Shown: one piece after another, positions 47,114-57,867 of the stretch
Layout of the letters: each line of letters starts with the position of its first letter
How positions within the stretch are numbered: the stretch's first letter is position 1
From: Castanea sativa
Lineage: Eukaryota; Streptophyta; Magnoliopsida; Fagales; Fagaceae
Assembly: GCF_040712315.1 (NCBI RefSeq)
Contig: NC_134013.1
Location: 87,240,001 to 87,304,000, forward strand
Length of the DNA: 64,000 bases
Reading direction: 5' to 3'
The notes under the pieces: generated by a model
Told to the model about the DNA's origin: nothing
Databases searched by the model: none
The model's input: only the letters and a program-made list of their open reading frames with translations
Translations under genes and position numbers: made by a program

Positions 47114-48793
47114 TTAGGCAAAAGGACTTTGATTATAGCAATCTAAGTTGTCCCCATAGCTTACTCCTAATATGTCACAATACCTCTTATAGAACCCGAT
47201 CCTATCAGCCACCTTATCATTGGACCCTTGGCCACATTCTTTCCCACCATTGATAATGTTGGTGATTACACCATAGCCTGGGACTCGACCAGCAGATGTG
47301 TCAGCAGCAGAAGGAGTCCAGCTTCCAATGATCACATTGTGGCTAGATGGCTTGCTTGCTTGTGGGGTCATCCAAAACCATATGGCTGTCTTGAATGAAA
47401 TGGTTGGGTCTGTGGCTACTAGATCTGGATTGTTTATGAGATCAGCTCCAATGGCATTACCCGCTTGACCGTAGTTGTAGTTGCTGATAATAGTCAATGA
47501 AATAATCAAAACCTCATAGCCAGTCTTTTGATAAACAAAGTTACAAACTTCTTTTTGTGTGTGAGACAGAAAGATTATGTTAGGGACATAATACTTTTTT
47601 TTTTAACTATCAACATAATTTTTTGTGATTAACGTAACATTATTTATGTCTAAGTCTATCATTGATGCTAATTTTATGACCACTGATTAGTATTTATGAA
47701 AAGTGTTTTTTCCTAACTTAATGACATTTATAAATTTATGATTTTAAAAACTTACTGAGTCAGTTGGATAGGTCCTCGGCCATAATATTGTTTGCCAGAA
47801 GCGCATGGCCAATCTGTTGTTGCACAATAGGTTTGCTTGTCATTTTCTGTAATAAAGCAATATCCCCATGCATATGGGCCATCTGGTGCACTTGCCCACC
47901 CTCCTAAAAAAAATTGCAATCAAAATAAAGCTAATCCAACAAATCAAAATAAATAGCAAGTAACTTTTATTATATATGTTAGACAGGTCTAGAGTCTTGA
48001 GTCGAAGTCCATTATACCTGCTATACCCTAATTGTAATATAATTTTAGGGTTAGTCTACCATAAAAACTAAGCCCATATTTGGTATAACTATAACAAGTC
48101 TTATTTATTGGTAAATACATATATTTGTTCTTCTCTTTTTGTGAACATACATGCTATTGAGCAAATGTTAGAGACATAACATATTTCGCAATTATTAGCT
48201 TAGTTTATTGTAGTTATAGTAATGTCACTTTCATCTGCATTACGGGATACAACTTTTATTATGTACCAACTGCAACAATCATGTCAATAGTTGTAAAAAA
48301 AAATATAAAAAATATTGTGTGAATAAACTTTTAAAAAATAACAACTTCAAAAGTACTGAAATCAAGTAACTAATTAACCTGTGGTCTCATGAGAGGTTTG
48401 AGCTAAGAAAGCCGCAAGCTCCCTTTTACGTATAGTGACATCACCAATTGTGCCAAAGCCATTGAAAGATTGGGCAGCAGCTATGAAAGCGTTGTAAGTG
48501 TAGAATCCATTATTACATCCTTGATCGTTTCAATGCTTAAGCATTTGGTCAAAAAGAGGCGCGCTGATGAGGCTGCTAACATCGCTGCCGCTACTCGGAG
48601 TTGTGGGAGATGTAGAAGAACACTGGTTTTGGCAACCATTTCCACAGTAATCATTTGTGTTGCCACACCATCCAAATTGGCTACAACATAGCCCATTTGG
48701 ACATACTGCACCCCCAGCCTGTGTTCCACATTGTTCTGCTGTGGTTCCAAGCAAGAAAGCTAAGAAAAGTAGTATCAAAGAAACGAGCTTCAT
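47114..48793 (-). pseudogene. chiB: class I endochitinase (GH19 with hevein domain), one in-frame TGA
   Basis: Three exons join in frame: 48793-48379, 47903-47756 and 47483-47114, all with GT-AG introns, giving 310 codons plus stop. Order: signal peptide ([15 protein letters not shown]), hevein-like chitin-binding domain (EQCGTQAGG to CQNQC with paired cysteines), short Ser/Thr/Pro hinge, then the GH19 catalytic domain with HETTGGWA (catalytic Glu), [16 protein letters not shown], and the C-terminal [10 protein letters not shown] and RIGFYKRYC segments. At 48530-48532 a TGA follows FDQMLKH, where relatives have an arginine; CGA to TGA is a simple CpG transition (inference). Translation would stop just inside the catalytic domain, leaving signal peptide, hevein domain and hinge. 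Everything else looks intact. It could be a young pseudogene, or a source of a hevein-like peptide. Confidence 0.9.
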
Positions 48794-48860
48794 TTTCTTA
48801 ACTTTAAAGAGTGTGAATGCAGCAATGTGATCTATGGAAAAGAATGGCATGGGTATGTAA

Positions 48861-49042
48861 CTATATATAGGATTGGTGTTATGCGTTTTCCTCTTCTAGT
48901 AAAGTCAGAAGGCACAAAATATGCCTCAATTATGGAGCTGAGAAGTCGATACATGTGAAACAATGATGTCAATGATCAGCTAAACGAGAATCAATAAAAT
49001 TGGTCGGCCGAGACTGACTTTTCATGTTCAAAGACCTTGACC
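48861..49042 (-). promoter_or_regulatory. chiB promoter: TATA box and one W-box core
   Basis: CTATATATAG at 48861-48870 lies about 70 bases before the ATG. TTGACC at 49037-49042 is a WRKY-type core. The same layout is kept in the chiA remnant (5980-6520). Defence-type induction is inference. Confidence 0.6.
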
Positions 49043-49283
49043 GAGACTTGATAGTGGCTGAAACATGTTATTATGTTAACAATAAAAAGGTTGAAAAAAA
49101 AAAAGAGAAGTGGCTAGAAGGTGGGAAATTGTGCCCTTCGTCAAAATATGTTAACAATGTTCAAGTAGGAAAAAAGTTCGACTTTTTTTTTTGGGTTAAA
49201 ATATTTGATGATGAATTAACGGTTCAGATGATTGATTGGTTAAATGGAAAGTAGTACAAGTAAATTTTTTTATTTGTTTTCCT

Positions 49284-50027
49284 TTATATATATTTGGACC
49301 AATGCAAAGACTTGGTCAAAAGTCTAATACAAAGAAGACTTTCATGAGTTTTAGCATCCGTAGGAATTATAGGAAGACCTTTGGTGAAAATATGCCTTTC
49401 ACTAGGGATTTTGTCATCATGCAAGGAGTCAACAAGAGAGATATTCATATTATTATGGTGTCTATCATCCATCAGGACACTGTGGCAGTCGGTAATAATT
49501 GTTGGCAACAATTGAGTAGAGCTATCCTTTTGTTTAATAAAGTTAAGATGTTTATTATGGGTTTCACACTTTGTACAAAATTTGAATTTTACTTTTTGTC
49601 CAAAGGGATCAGTAGTGATTCCATCATCCTCAGTAAGGAAAGGATACAAAGAGTTAATAAAAGGCAAACCAAGAATTACTTTATCAGTCATGTTCTTAAC
49701 AAGTACAAAGGGGATCTTAAAGCAAACATTATCATGACAAACATGAGCATTATTTAATTCATATTTTATTTTCATTTTAGTTCCATTAGCAGAAACTAAT
49801 CTTTTAGTAGATTTTTCAAAATATTTAGAAGGAATCAGTCCTTCTTGAATACAATTAACATCGGCACCAGAATCAATCATAGCAACAACATCAAAAGCAT
49901 AATCATGAGCAACAACAATTTTGACTTTAGTGTACCATTTGGGTAGCATATGTTTAACAAGAGACAATTGATTATTATGAAGGCAATGCTTATGTTTCCC
50001 ATAAATTGTTAAACATATGTTGCCCAA
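49284..50027 (-). pseudogene. Endogenous pararetrovirus aspartic protease region (minus strand)
   Basis: A 247-codon open frame on the minus strand contains an aspartic protease-like core: AMIDSGADVNCIQ with the DSG active-site triad and, further on, KVILGLPFINSLYPF resembling the ILG segment of retropepsins. Proteases of this type sit upstream of reverse transcriptase in Caulimoviridae and related elements. Reverse transcriptase and RNase H do not follow. The frame points away from the movement-protein frame at 50082, so the insert has been rearranged or consists of two insertions. Caulimovirid rather than LTR-retroelement origin is inferred from the neighbours. Confidence 0.65.
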
Positions 50028-50081
50028 ATATCACCATAGGTTAAACCTTTAACAAGAAAAGGAATTGATGCTTCTGTCCTT

Positions 50082-51341
50082 ATGTGTTTATGTGATGCTA
50101 GATTTAAGAAATTTAATGATAGCATTCTTGGCATGATTACTGCTTCTTTGTATGATGGTCCTGTTTATTTTGATTGTTATCCTGATCTTGCTCTTGCTCT
50201 TGATGATCCTAACATTATTAAAGCTTTAACCTTGAATATATTGACTTCTGGATATGATATGGATGATGGTAGTAGACCCTTTACTCTTATTTACCGTATT
50301 TTTTATAGATTGCTTGATTCCCAGCTAACTCCTCGGTCTAGAGGACGTGATCCTGCTGGAAAAACTATGTTGATTCAATGTTCCACACCTGATGCTAAGA
50401 TCCAAGTCCCTAAAATGATTCAATGGCAAGATATTACTCTTCCCAAAGAATGGACTTTGGAACAAGTTGCACCACCTATTAAACCTGTTTTTGATGAACT
50501 TGATCTTACCAAAATTGCACAATATTCTGATGGAACTGTGAAAATATTTTTTGATGATACCAAATGTTTTCCTACTCACAAACCTTTAAGAATCAATGAA
50601 GGAAGAAAGTCCTTTGTTGGATCTGAAAGTATTGTTAAAAGAAATGCTAATGTTGACGAATTTTTGAAAAAGAATTTTGAACCACTTGATTTAAAGCTAA
50701 AAGGAGTTGCTAGCAACAATTCCCAAGTTAGCAATACTTATTATTCAACTAAACCCGAATTTCTTCCAAAAGATGACCAAGAAGAAGAAGAAGATGCAAA
50801 ATCTGAAGCTCCTTCTGGATCTGATTTTCCACCTATTGAAACTCCTCCTCCTTTTAAACATTTGCGTGTGATAAATTTGATGGATATGGATGTTGAAACC
50901 CCTGTTTTTCAAATTGATATGGTTGCTTTAAGTAATGAATTCTTTTCTAAAGCAAACCGTGATAAAAGAAAGTATTACCAAAGTACTTTTGCTCAGTCTG
51001 AGAAAGACAGAATCAAAAGGAAATAGAGAGAAAAAATAAATTTGTTAAAACAACATATTTTGTTTTTTGATTATCTTGAGAATTATTATGTTTCAAGAAA
51101 TGAGGTTCATACCAATTACTTGAACGTAATAAAAAAATCTGCTTTTGTTAAACATGATAAAACAGTTGTTAAATCTAGTCATCCACCTCTTGAAACTGTT
51201 TTGATTACTTGCAAAAATGATAAAGAAAGCACTGAGATGAAAGTCTCCCCTTTCAAAATTGCTGATGATAAAACTCTTGTTTCTGCCATTATTGAACAAA
51301 ACAATTTTACTAATGAATCTTTGCATATTATTGGTCAATAG
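50082..51341 (+). pseudogene. Endogenous pararetrovirus movement-protein region
   Basis: An open frame 50082-51026 and, after one in-frame stop, 51042-51341 in the same frame. The first ~110 codons resemble the 3' part of the movement protein of Caulimoviridae (landmarks PVYFDCYPDLALAL and FTLIYRIFYRLL). The rest is an acidic, charged linker as found in the polyprotein of petuvirus-like genomes. The beginning of the movement protein is absent. The stop and the following frame change show the copy is inactive. Genus assignment is tentative. Confidence 0.72.
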
Positions 51342-51556
51342 CTTGACCGTATTGAAGAAAAAATTGATGAAAAACCTTTTATTTCAAAACCTGATAAACC
51401 TTTGATTGATTTATCCAGTCAAAGAAAAATATTGATTTTAAAACTTCTCAGAGTAAGACTTTGGATTTAGTTAATTCCCAAGGATCAACTGTTGAAAGAT
51501 TGAAAAAATGCTTGCTGATTTAAAAATTAAAACCGAGCAAACTTCTACTTCTAGAA

Positions 51557-53042
51557 GTGCTGCTTGTGCTATTTCAAGAAATGAGAAAGAAGTTGTTTCT
51601 GATGACGACACAAATTCTGACTCATTATCTTCAAAATCTTCAAAAAAATGCTTTTGATGATGACATAAGTTTACCAGAGATTAAAAGATTTGTTGGAAAA
51701 CTCAACCCCACGTCTTTTACAAAAAATTGGTATACTAAACCTACTCCTCCTGATGTACAATTTGAAGAAAGATCTTCTCAAACTCAGTTTTCTGTTTCTG
51801 CTGATAAACTTTATGAATGGAATATTCATGGTTTGTCTGAACAAGAAATTATTAACAAAATGGCTCACATGTCTATGGTTGGTATTGCATACATAAATAA
51901 CCATGACAGTCTTGATCATCCTGATATTGTTGATTTGCTTGCATCTAGTTTTACTGGTTGTCTTCGCGGATGGTGGGATTCACATCTCACAGAAGAATCC
52001 AGAGAATCTATTAAACATGCTGTTAAAAGAGATACTGATGGTATGCCTATTTTTGATCAAAATATTAACCGTGGTGTTCCTGATGGTGTTAATACTTTGG
52101 TTTACACCATTCTTAAACACTTTGTTGGTACTCCTTCCAATATTTCGTCTTGAATTTCTAATTATTTGAATAATTTGAGATGTCCTACTATGTCTGATTA
52201 CAGATGGTATCAAGATGTATTTACTTCCAGAGTCATGCTCAGAAAAGACTCTACGAAACCTTATTGGAAAGAGAAGTTTATTGACGGTCTGCCTCCTATT
52301 TTTGCTCATAAGGTAAAAAATGAATTAATTGGTAAAAATGATTCTATTGACTTTGATAATTTAACCTATGGTGATATTTTCAGCACTATTAAGAAAGTTG
52401 GAATTAATATGTGCAATGATGAAAAATGGTTAAAACAACAGTTAAAAGATAAAAAGAAAGCTAAATATGAAATGGGTAATTTCTGTGAACAATATGGTTT
52501 ACCTCCTATTGCCCCTTCCAGGCAAAAAGGAAAAAGTAAACATGATAAGGTTTACAAAAGTTATTCCCATAAAAAGTATAAAAGACACAGAACCCACTTT
52601 GTTAAACCCAATGATTTTTATGCTAAAAACAAATCTACTTTTCGAAAACATGATAAACAAAGATCAGGTAAAGGTAAGTGCTTTAACTGTGGCAAATTTG
52701 GCCATTTTAGTAAAGACTGTACCCAAAAGCCTGGTAAGTTGAAAAATAAGTTGAACCTGTTGAACATTAATAATAATGATCAAAATGAATTATTTCAGAT
52801 TCTTGAAGCTGCTGCTTCAACTGATTCCTTTGAAGAGGATTTTTCCTCCTCATCTGATTCTGATTACCACTCCCGTAGTGATGTTTCTAAATCTCCTAAT
52901 ATTAAACTTGGCTGTAGAGATTCTTGTTGTAATATGATTAAATCTATTAAAATGTTAACCAAAAGTAAAGAAAATGATGATTTACTATTGACAATGATAA
53001 GTAAAATTGAAGATCCTAATTTACAGAAAGACTATCTTGATA

Positions 53043-53044
<2 letters not shown>
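51557..53044 (+). pseudogene. Endogenous pararetrovirus coat-protein region with zinc knuckle
   Basis: The frame from 51557 has one stop at about 52151-52153 and then continues in the same frame from 52166. It is shifted relative to the movement-protein frame. The capsid-like region includes CLRGWWDSHL before the stop, and the NLRCPTMSDYRWY and YWKEKFIDGLPP segments after it. It ends in a basic region and a CCHC zinc knuckle (CFNCGKFGHFSKDC) at about 52679-52720, then a Ser/Asp-rich tail. The coding sequence runs into a (TA)n tract at about 53045, where the viral part ends. This order (capsid then CCHC) is known from Caulimoviridae polyproteins. Inactive. Confidence 0.75.

Positions 53045-53103
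<59 letters not shown>
53045..53103. repeat. (TA)n microsatellite at the virus/unit C junction
   Basis: About 28 TA units between pararetrovirus coding sequence and unit C. Unit A has a TA tract at the equivalent place (about 6929-6940), so the viral insertion or a recombination may have used this tract. Confidence 0.93.
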
Positions 53104-53105
<2 letters not shown>

Positions 53106-53320
53106 GGATATAGTGAGTGTAAGATATCATTTTGCACGTCTAATAGCTGAGATAATAGAATGTTATAGAATTTCTTTTTTGCATGAAATGATAGAGTGAT
53201 GTCATGCTTTCTTTTGTTTGGTGGAATGCGTGAACTAGAGGAATATTATATATTAGAATGATACACCATATTGAATGATAGAATGTACATAATAAGATGT
53301 ACTATTTTGCATTATATTGT

Positions 53321-53961
53321 AATGCCTATGCATGTTGTACTTCTCTACATCCCATCCAAAAAAACCTAAATCTAAACTCAAACCTTGAGTTTTTTAGCTT
53401 TATAGGAATTGAAATACAAATTAAACATACATTTTCAACCTAGTTGAAAATTAAACAATTCAAACCTATAAAAATTAAAAAACACATACAAGACAACAAA
53501 ATTGCTTTAAAAAGTCAAACCTGAAACAAAAACTGAAATACCCAATTCCAAAAAAGACCCAAATCATGCTTAAACTTAAAAAATCAAATCTCAATCCAAA
53601 AAAAAAGACCAGTCCCTCCATCAGATCACAAATTTGGATGATTTTTTGTCATAATAAAAATGTGACTTGAACATAGAAATATACAGAGAATATAAAGACA
53701 AAGCATATAAGATTAAAAAATTAAGTGCATGTACCCACAAATTTTTTTAGTACCCAAAAGAGAACAAATAGATCATGTAGATAGCAAGAACAAAAAAATC
53801 ATGCACAGATAAGAAAATTTTTCAACAAATATTTTAGAAACTCTGGTTGTACCTGGTGGATTTTGGTAGCAAATCAGTGTTGCTTGGTGTTTTGTTGATC
53901 AAAAACTCTACCTTCAATATGTTTTTCTCAAATCAGATTTATAAGACATAAATAAAATTTA

Positions 53962-54027
<66 letters not shown>

Positions 54028-54392
54028 AGAAGACTTACCTGTAGCAGCATAGAGAGGATAGTTGTTTTGTAGCAGAGCAAAGAGATGAGATTTCTGGCGT
54101 GAGTTACAGAGATGATGTTATCATTTGATTTATTAAAGGGTAAAATTGGGTTTTCAAAAAATGTGTGTAATTTGGTAATTGACCTTCAGATCCAATGGTA
54201 ATATTTATTAAAAGCGATTTGGGTTTTGCAAAAGCAACTGAGAGATGTCTACACATTAAAGTCTCATCCTTCACATTTGAAAACGCAACATTTTTGAGAA
54301 AGCAGCTTTTAAAACCATTATCAAATGCACATTTTATTTTTTTGGTCTCAAAAAGTGCGTTTTGGCTTCTAAAAGCTTAAACAAACGCACAC
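53321..54392. other. Insert within unit C, non-coding
   Basis: AT-rich DNA absent from units A and B, with a (TA)n-(GA)n tract at about 53963-54022. The right part (54150-54390) has words such as AAGCTTAAACAAACGCACAC, which resemble the ends of small plant MITEs. Boundaries and target duplication were not settled. Confidence 0.5.
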
Positions 54393-54844
54393 ATATTCTT
54401 GGATGTAGTGAGAGTGGAATGTTCTTTTATCTAATAGTGGAGATAATGGAATATTATGGGATTTCTTTCTACATGAAATGATGGATGATGTCTTGTCTTT
54501 TTTTGTTTGGTGGAATGTGTACTCCGGTAAAATATTGTATATTAAAATAATACACCATAGTCTACATAGTAGGATGTACTATTTTGTATGACACATTATA
54601 TATATTGAACAGTTGAGAAATGTAATATTGCAAATCCACTCTTCTTTATAGCTCTGTGTGTTAACATGGTTTGCACTTACCCTTGGCTCCATTGCCTGCA
54701 CTTTGGCCAAAATGGAGCTCTAGAGCCTCTAGTTGATCAGTTCATTTCAGTTCATATATGTGGTTACATGCCCTCAAAGTTTTGAACAGGCAAGAGGAAC
54801 TCATTCGACAAAATAGTATGGAAAACGAAAAAATCAACAAATGA

Positions 54845-54929
54845 TGGGGTGAGAGAGGCTCGAACTCTCGACCTCAGGATAACTCAGAAGCTATGAGACC
54901 TACGCGCTAGCCAACTGCGCCACCACCCC
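54845..54929 (-). tRNA. tRNA-Met (CAT), elongator type, with intron (copy C)
   Basis: Identical to the copies at 7788 and 44412 over all 85 bases, intron included. The downstream flank differs: the first long T run is about 14 bases past the tRNA (54826-54831), so a read-through trailer is possible before termination. Confidence 0.93.
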
Positions 54930-54945
54930 TATGTTGGTTCTGGCT

Positions 54946-55689
54946 GTATACTTTATTTAACTAACTATAAGTTAGAGAATCTTTTGGCTCATTTAATACA
55001 ACTTCGGATGGCAAAAATTATTTAATTAAACCCAAACCATCATTACTAAATTAATTAGATATTACCACCAATTAGATTATATATTGTGATTGCAAAATTG
55101 TCCACACGTAAAATTTGACTTGGATTATAATATGTATGTTGCTTCTTCAATACCTTCTTGCATAACGTCCTCAATTTTTTTTCCTTTCTAGTTAAATTTC
55201 TGGCAGGTTGGATTCCTTATCGTAGATTTTTGTGGGCACCAAAGGAATCAAAATCTCATTCTTGTATTCTTGAAGCCTCGGATTCAATCTCAATCTATGG
55301 CCCCTAGGTCTAATGGTAGATTAGGCTTTAGACTAGGCTTGCGAATATCATGCTAGTTCTGATAAAAACACAGTAGCAAAAAGATTTAAGAGTGCAATTG
55401 AGAGTTGAAAAAAAACAGTTTTCAATCATAACCATTAAATAAAAAAAGTTGGAAGAAGTATAAAAAAAAAATAAAAAATAAAAAAAAGTAAGAAAATGTG
55501 TGCAATTACATTGGGTGCACTACCACCTGGCATTGCAGTACCTGATCTCAATCAGTAGCAAAACTAGCTTGGGAGCAGGTGGGGGATATGAACAGTTTGT
55601 GGACACAGATTTTTGAAAGCAAATCTCTTCTAGGCAAATCATTCCAAAGTTCTCAAAGGCCTAAATAATTTTCTCGGTTATGCAGAGAT
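54946..55689. other. Intergenic, no gene seen
   Basis: AT-rich spacer. No supported feature. Confidence 0.5.
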
Positions 55690-56010
55690 ATCAACAAGTT
55701 TATGGGGCTGACGAGTGACGAGTAAAGAGCTATGATACAAAGTTGTAAATGGACCCAATATTAACATATGGGAAGACCGGTGGATTCCCAATGCAGTTAA
55801 CTTTAGATCAAAGCCAAGAACTGGTACAGTTGTAAACTTCTATTTGGTTGCTGATCTGATCTTATTGATTTTAAATCCAAGCAGTGGACTCATTCCAAAT
55901 TGAGAGAAGCTTTTTTGACTCTCAAAACTATTGCTAAAATATTCAATATTCATATTCCAGCTCAAGAAAGAAAATATCAAATGTTGGGCATTCATTCACC
56001 AAAAAAAAAA
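55690..56010 (+). mobile_element. LINE (L1-type) 3' fragment, reverse-transcriptase C-terminal linker
   Basis: Conceptual fragments such as GRPVDSQC/WEDRWIPNAVNF, ADLI, and REAFLTLKTIAKIFNI fit the region after the reverse transcriptase in plant L1 LINEs, just before the RNase H or zf-RVT part. Frames are broken. An A run at about 56000-56013 follows. Confidence 0.6.
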
Positions 56011-56646
56011 AAAAAGACTATGTTGAGCACCCAGCTCAAATGGATATTTTCCTATTTGATATTGAGCCAATGTCTAATAACAAGGTTAGTGTGGTCAGTT
56101 TTACTTTGGTCTATATACAGCCTTTTTTTTTAATTCTTTCAAAGCGATAGCTAGTATAGAACAATTATGGTGATTCAACAACTGGAACAGTCGAGTATGA
56201 ACATGTGTAATTTTCCACCAAAGAGCCATTCTCTTTGACCTTGGTCCAGGAAACTCTCCAGGTCTGGAGCAGACTTTGCCTGCATTCAAGAGACCACAGC
56301 AAATGCATATGTGAGAGAGAGAAAGGAAAAGCCCACAGTGGGATCATACAAATGTGTTAGCTAGCACTAAAATCATTCAGAAAACATTAAGAGTGGCAAC
56401 CTATAGATTATGCATCCCTAAGAGATCACTTACTATTTTCATAACCCAGGAGACACTCTGTAATAAGGACCAAAAAAAGCAGCTACAGCCAGAACTGAGC
56501 TCTTGAAAACAGAATGATTTAACATTTTTGTAGGCATCATGTGCTTTAAGGTTTTGATTGAAATTAAAGAAATTTGATGTTTTAAACTAAGAATTAGATG
56601 CTGATTGTTCATATTGAAAATAACAACCAATTCCAGATGAAACTTA
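56011..56646. other. Intergenic, no gene seen
   Basis: Mixed-composition spacer. Short open frames on the minus strand lack any recognisable domain. Confidence 0.5.
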
Positions 56647-57537
56647 GGCTGCGTTTGTTTCGACGGTAAATGGTTTCAGGAAATGGTTTTCCGCGTTTTC
56701 GGGTGTTTGGTAGGTGCTGAAAATATGGTCAAACGGAAAATAAGAACAATTGACTGTAAAACTTAGGCCTCTGACCCGGAAATTCGTTTCCACTTGTATT
56801 TTACCTTCAAATGGGAATTTTCCAGAAAATTGAGAGACAGAGCACGAAGAGAGAGAGAGAGAGAGAGAGCACGAAGAGAGACTAGAGAATGCGAGTCACG
56901 CCCCAACCCGCGCCGGCGAGTCACGCCCCAACCCGCTCCGGCGAGTCGCGCCCCAACCCGCGCCGGCGAGTCGCGCCGTCGCTTCTCTCTTCGTCGAACC
57001 CAGTCCCGGCGAGATCGCGCCTTCGCCTTTCTCTTCGTCGAACCCAGTCGCCATCGCCGATCACAATCTCGCCTTCGCCATCGCCGATCACGATCTCGCC
57101 TTCGCCTTCGCCGCGCCGCGCCGGCACGATCTCCCCTTCGCCATCGCCAGTCGCCTCTCTCTCTCTCTGTCTTCGTTCTTCGTAGATCACCGATTTGGGT
57201 TTTGTTGATTTGTTAGAGAAAAATTGATGATGAGATTTTTTTATTTTTGGGTTTTGTTGAGCTGTATCGTAAGAATTTGATGAGTTTTTTTTTGTTTTGG
57301 GTTTTGTTGTTCATGATATTTGTTTGGAAGCCGAGAAAATGTGAGAAAATGTGAGCAACAAATACAAAATGCATTTTCTATAATATTTTCAAGATGACAA
57401 CCAAACAACAGAAAATATTTTCCAAAATATTTTTTAAAATGTTACAAAACACCTAAAAATATTTTCTTTTCCCGAAAATATTTTCTTTTCCTGAAAACAT
57501 TTTCCAGAATTGCTTTACTGTTGAAACAAACGCACCC
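56647..57537. mobile_element. PIF/Harbinger-like MITE with GC-rich minisatellite interior, TSD TTA
   Basis: Ends: GGCTGCGTTTGTTTCGACGG on the left and, reverse-complemented, GGGTGCGTTTGTTTCAACAG on the right, each next to TTA (56644-56646 and 57538-57540). Sub-terminal ATTTTCC/GGAAAAT words repeat in both orientations. The centre (56830-57185) is strikingly GC-rich and repetitive, unlike the AT-rich ends. Open frames inside come from this composition and are probably not genes. Confidence 0.78.
56891..57150. repeat. GC-rich minisatellites inside the MITE
   Basis: A 25-bp unit (GCGAGTCRCGCCCCAACCCG plus five bases) is repeated about 3.5 times from 56891. It is followed by two CTCTTCGTCGAACCCAGTC copies and several CGCCGATCACRATCTCGCC copies to about 57150. 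Confidence 0.9.
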
Positions 57538-57540
57538 TTA

Positions 57541-57867
57541 ATAGAAAAGGACTGTTATAATTATGCTTTTGTAATAATCAGCCAACAAAAAAAGTGAAAT
57601 GATTTCAACCATATCATCTCAACATAGATGAGAGATCTATGTTGAGATAGCTACTGTAAAATGTGACAGATCTTGCATATAAATCTAAAATTATTAAGTT
57701 CCAGAGGATAGATTCAGATTATCATGCATGATTGACAAGGTTGGGTTATTTAATGAAATTCAACACAATGCTTCTTTAGTAAGGGCTTCCATATATGATA
57801 TATCCATATTATGAAAGACCAAATATCCTGTGATAATAAGCTGAAGAAGGGAAAGTAGAAACTAAGA
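57541..57867. other. 3' flank of the ceramidase-family gene
   Basis: AT-rich; should contain its 3' UTR on the minus strand. No other feature. Confidence 0.5.

Larger units (their letters stand above)
53104..54945. repeat. Segmental duplication, partial unit C
   Basis: Two parts, 53104-53320 and 54393-54945, match units A and B (GATACACCATA, GCATGAAATGATAG, CTTGGCTCCATTGCCTGCAC). About 1.07 kb of extra DNA lies between. The match ends just after the tRNA-Met gene, so the second half of the unit is missing. Confidence 0.85.

Noticed and set aside
49236..49757. Plus-strand 173-codon open frame
   Set aside because: It is antisense to the protease-like frame, which has a recognisable DSG motif.
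56794..57216. Arg/Ser-rich 140-codon open frame and overlapping frames on both strands
   Set aside because: All frames are open because of the GC-rich minisatellite; no conserved protein pattern.
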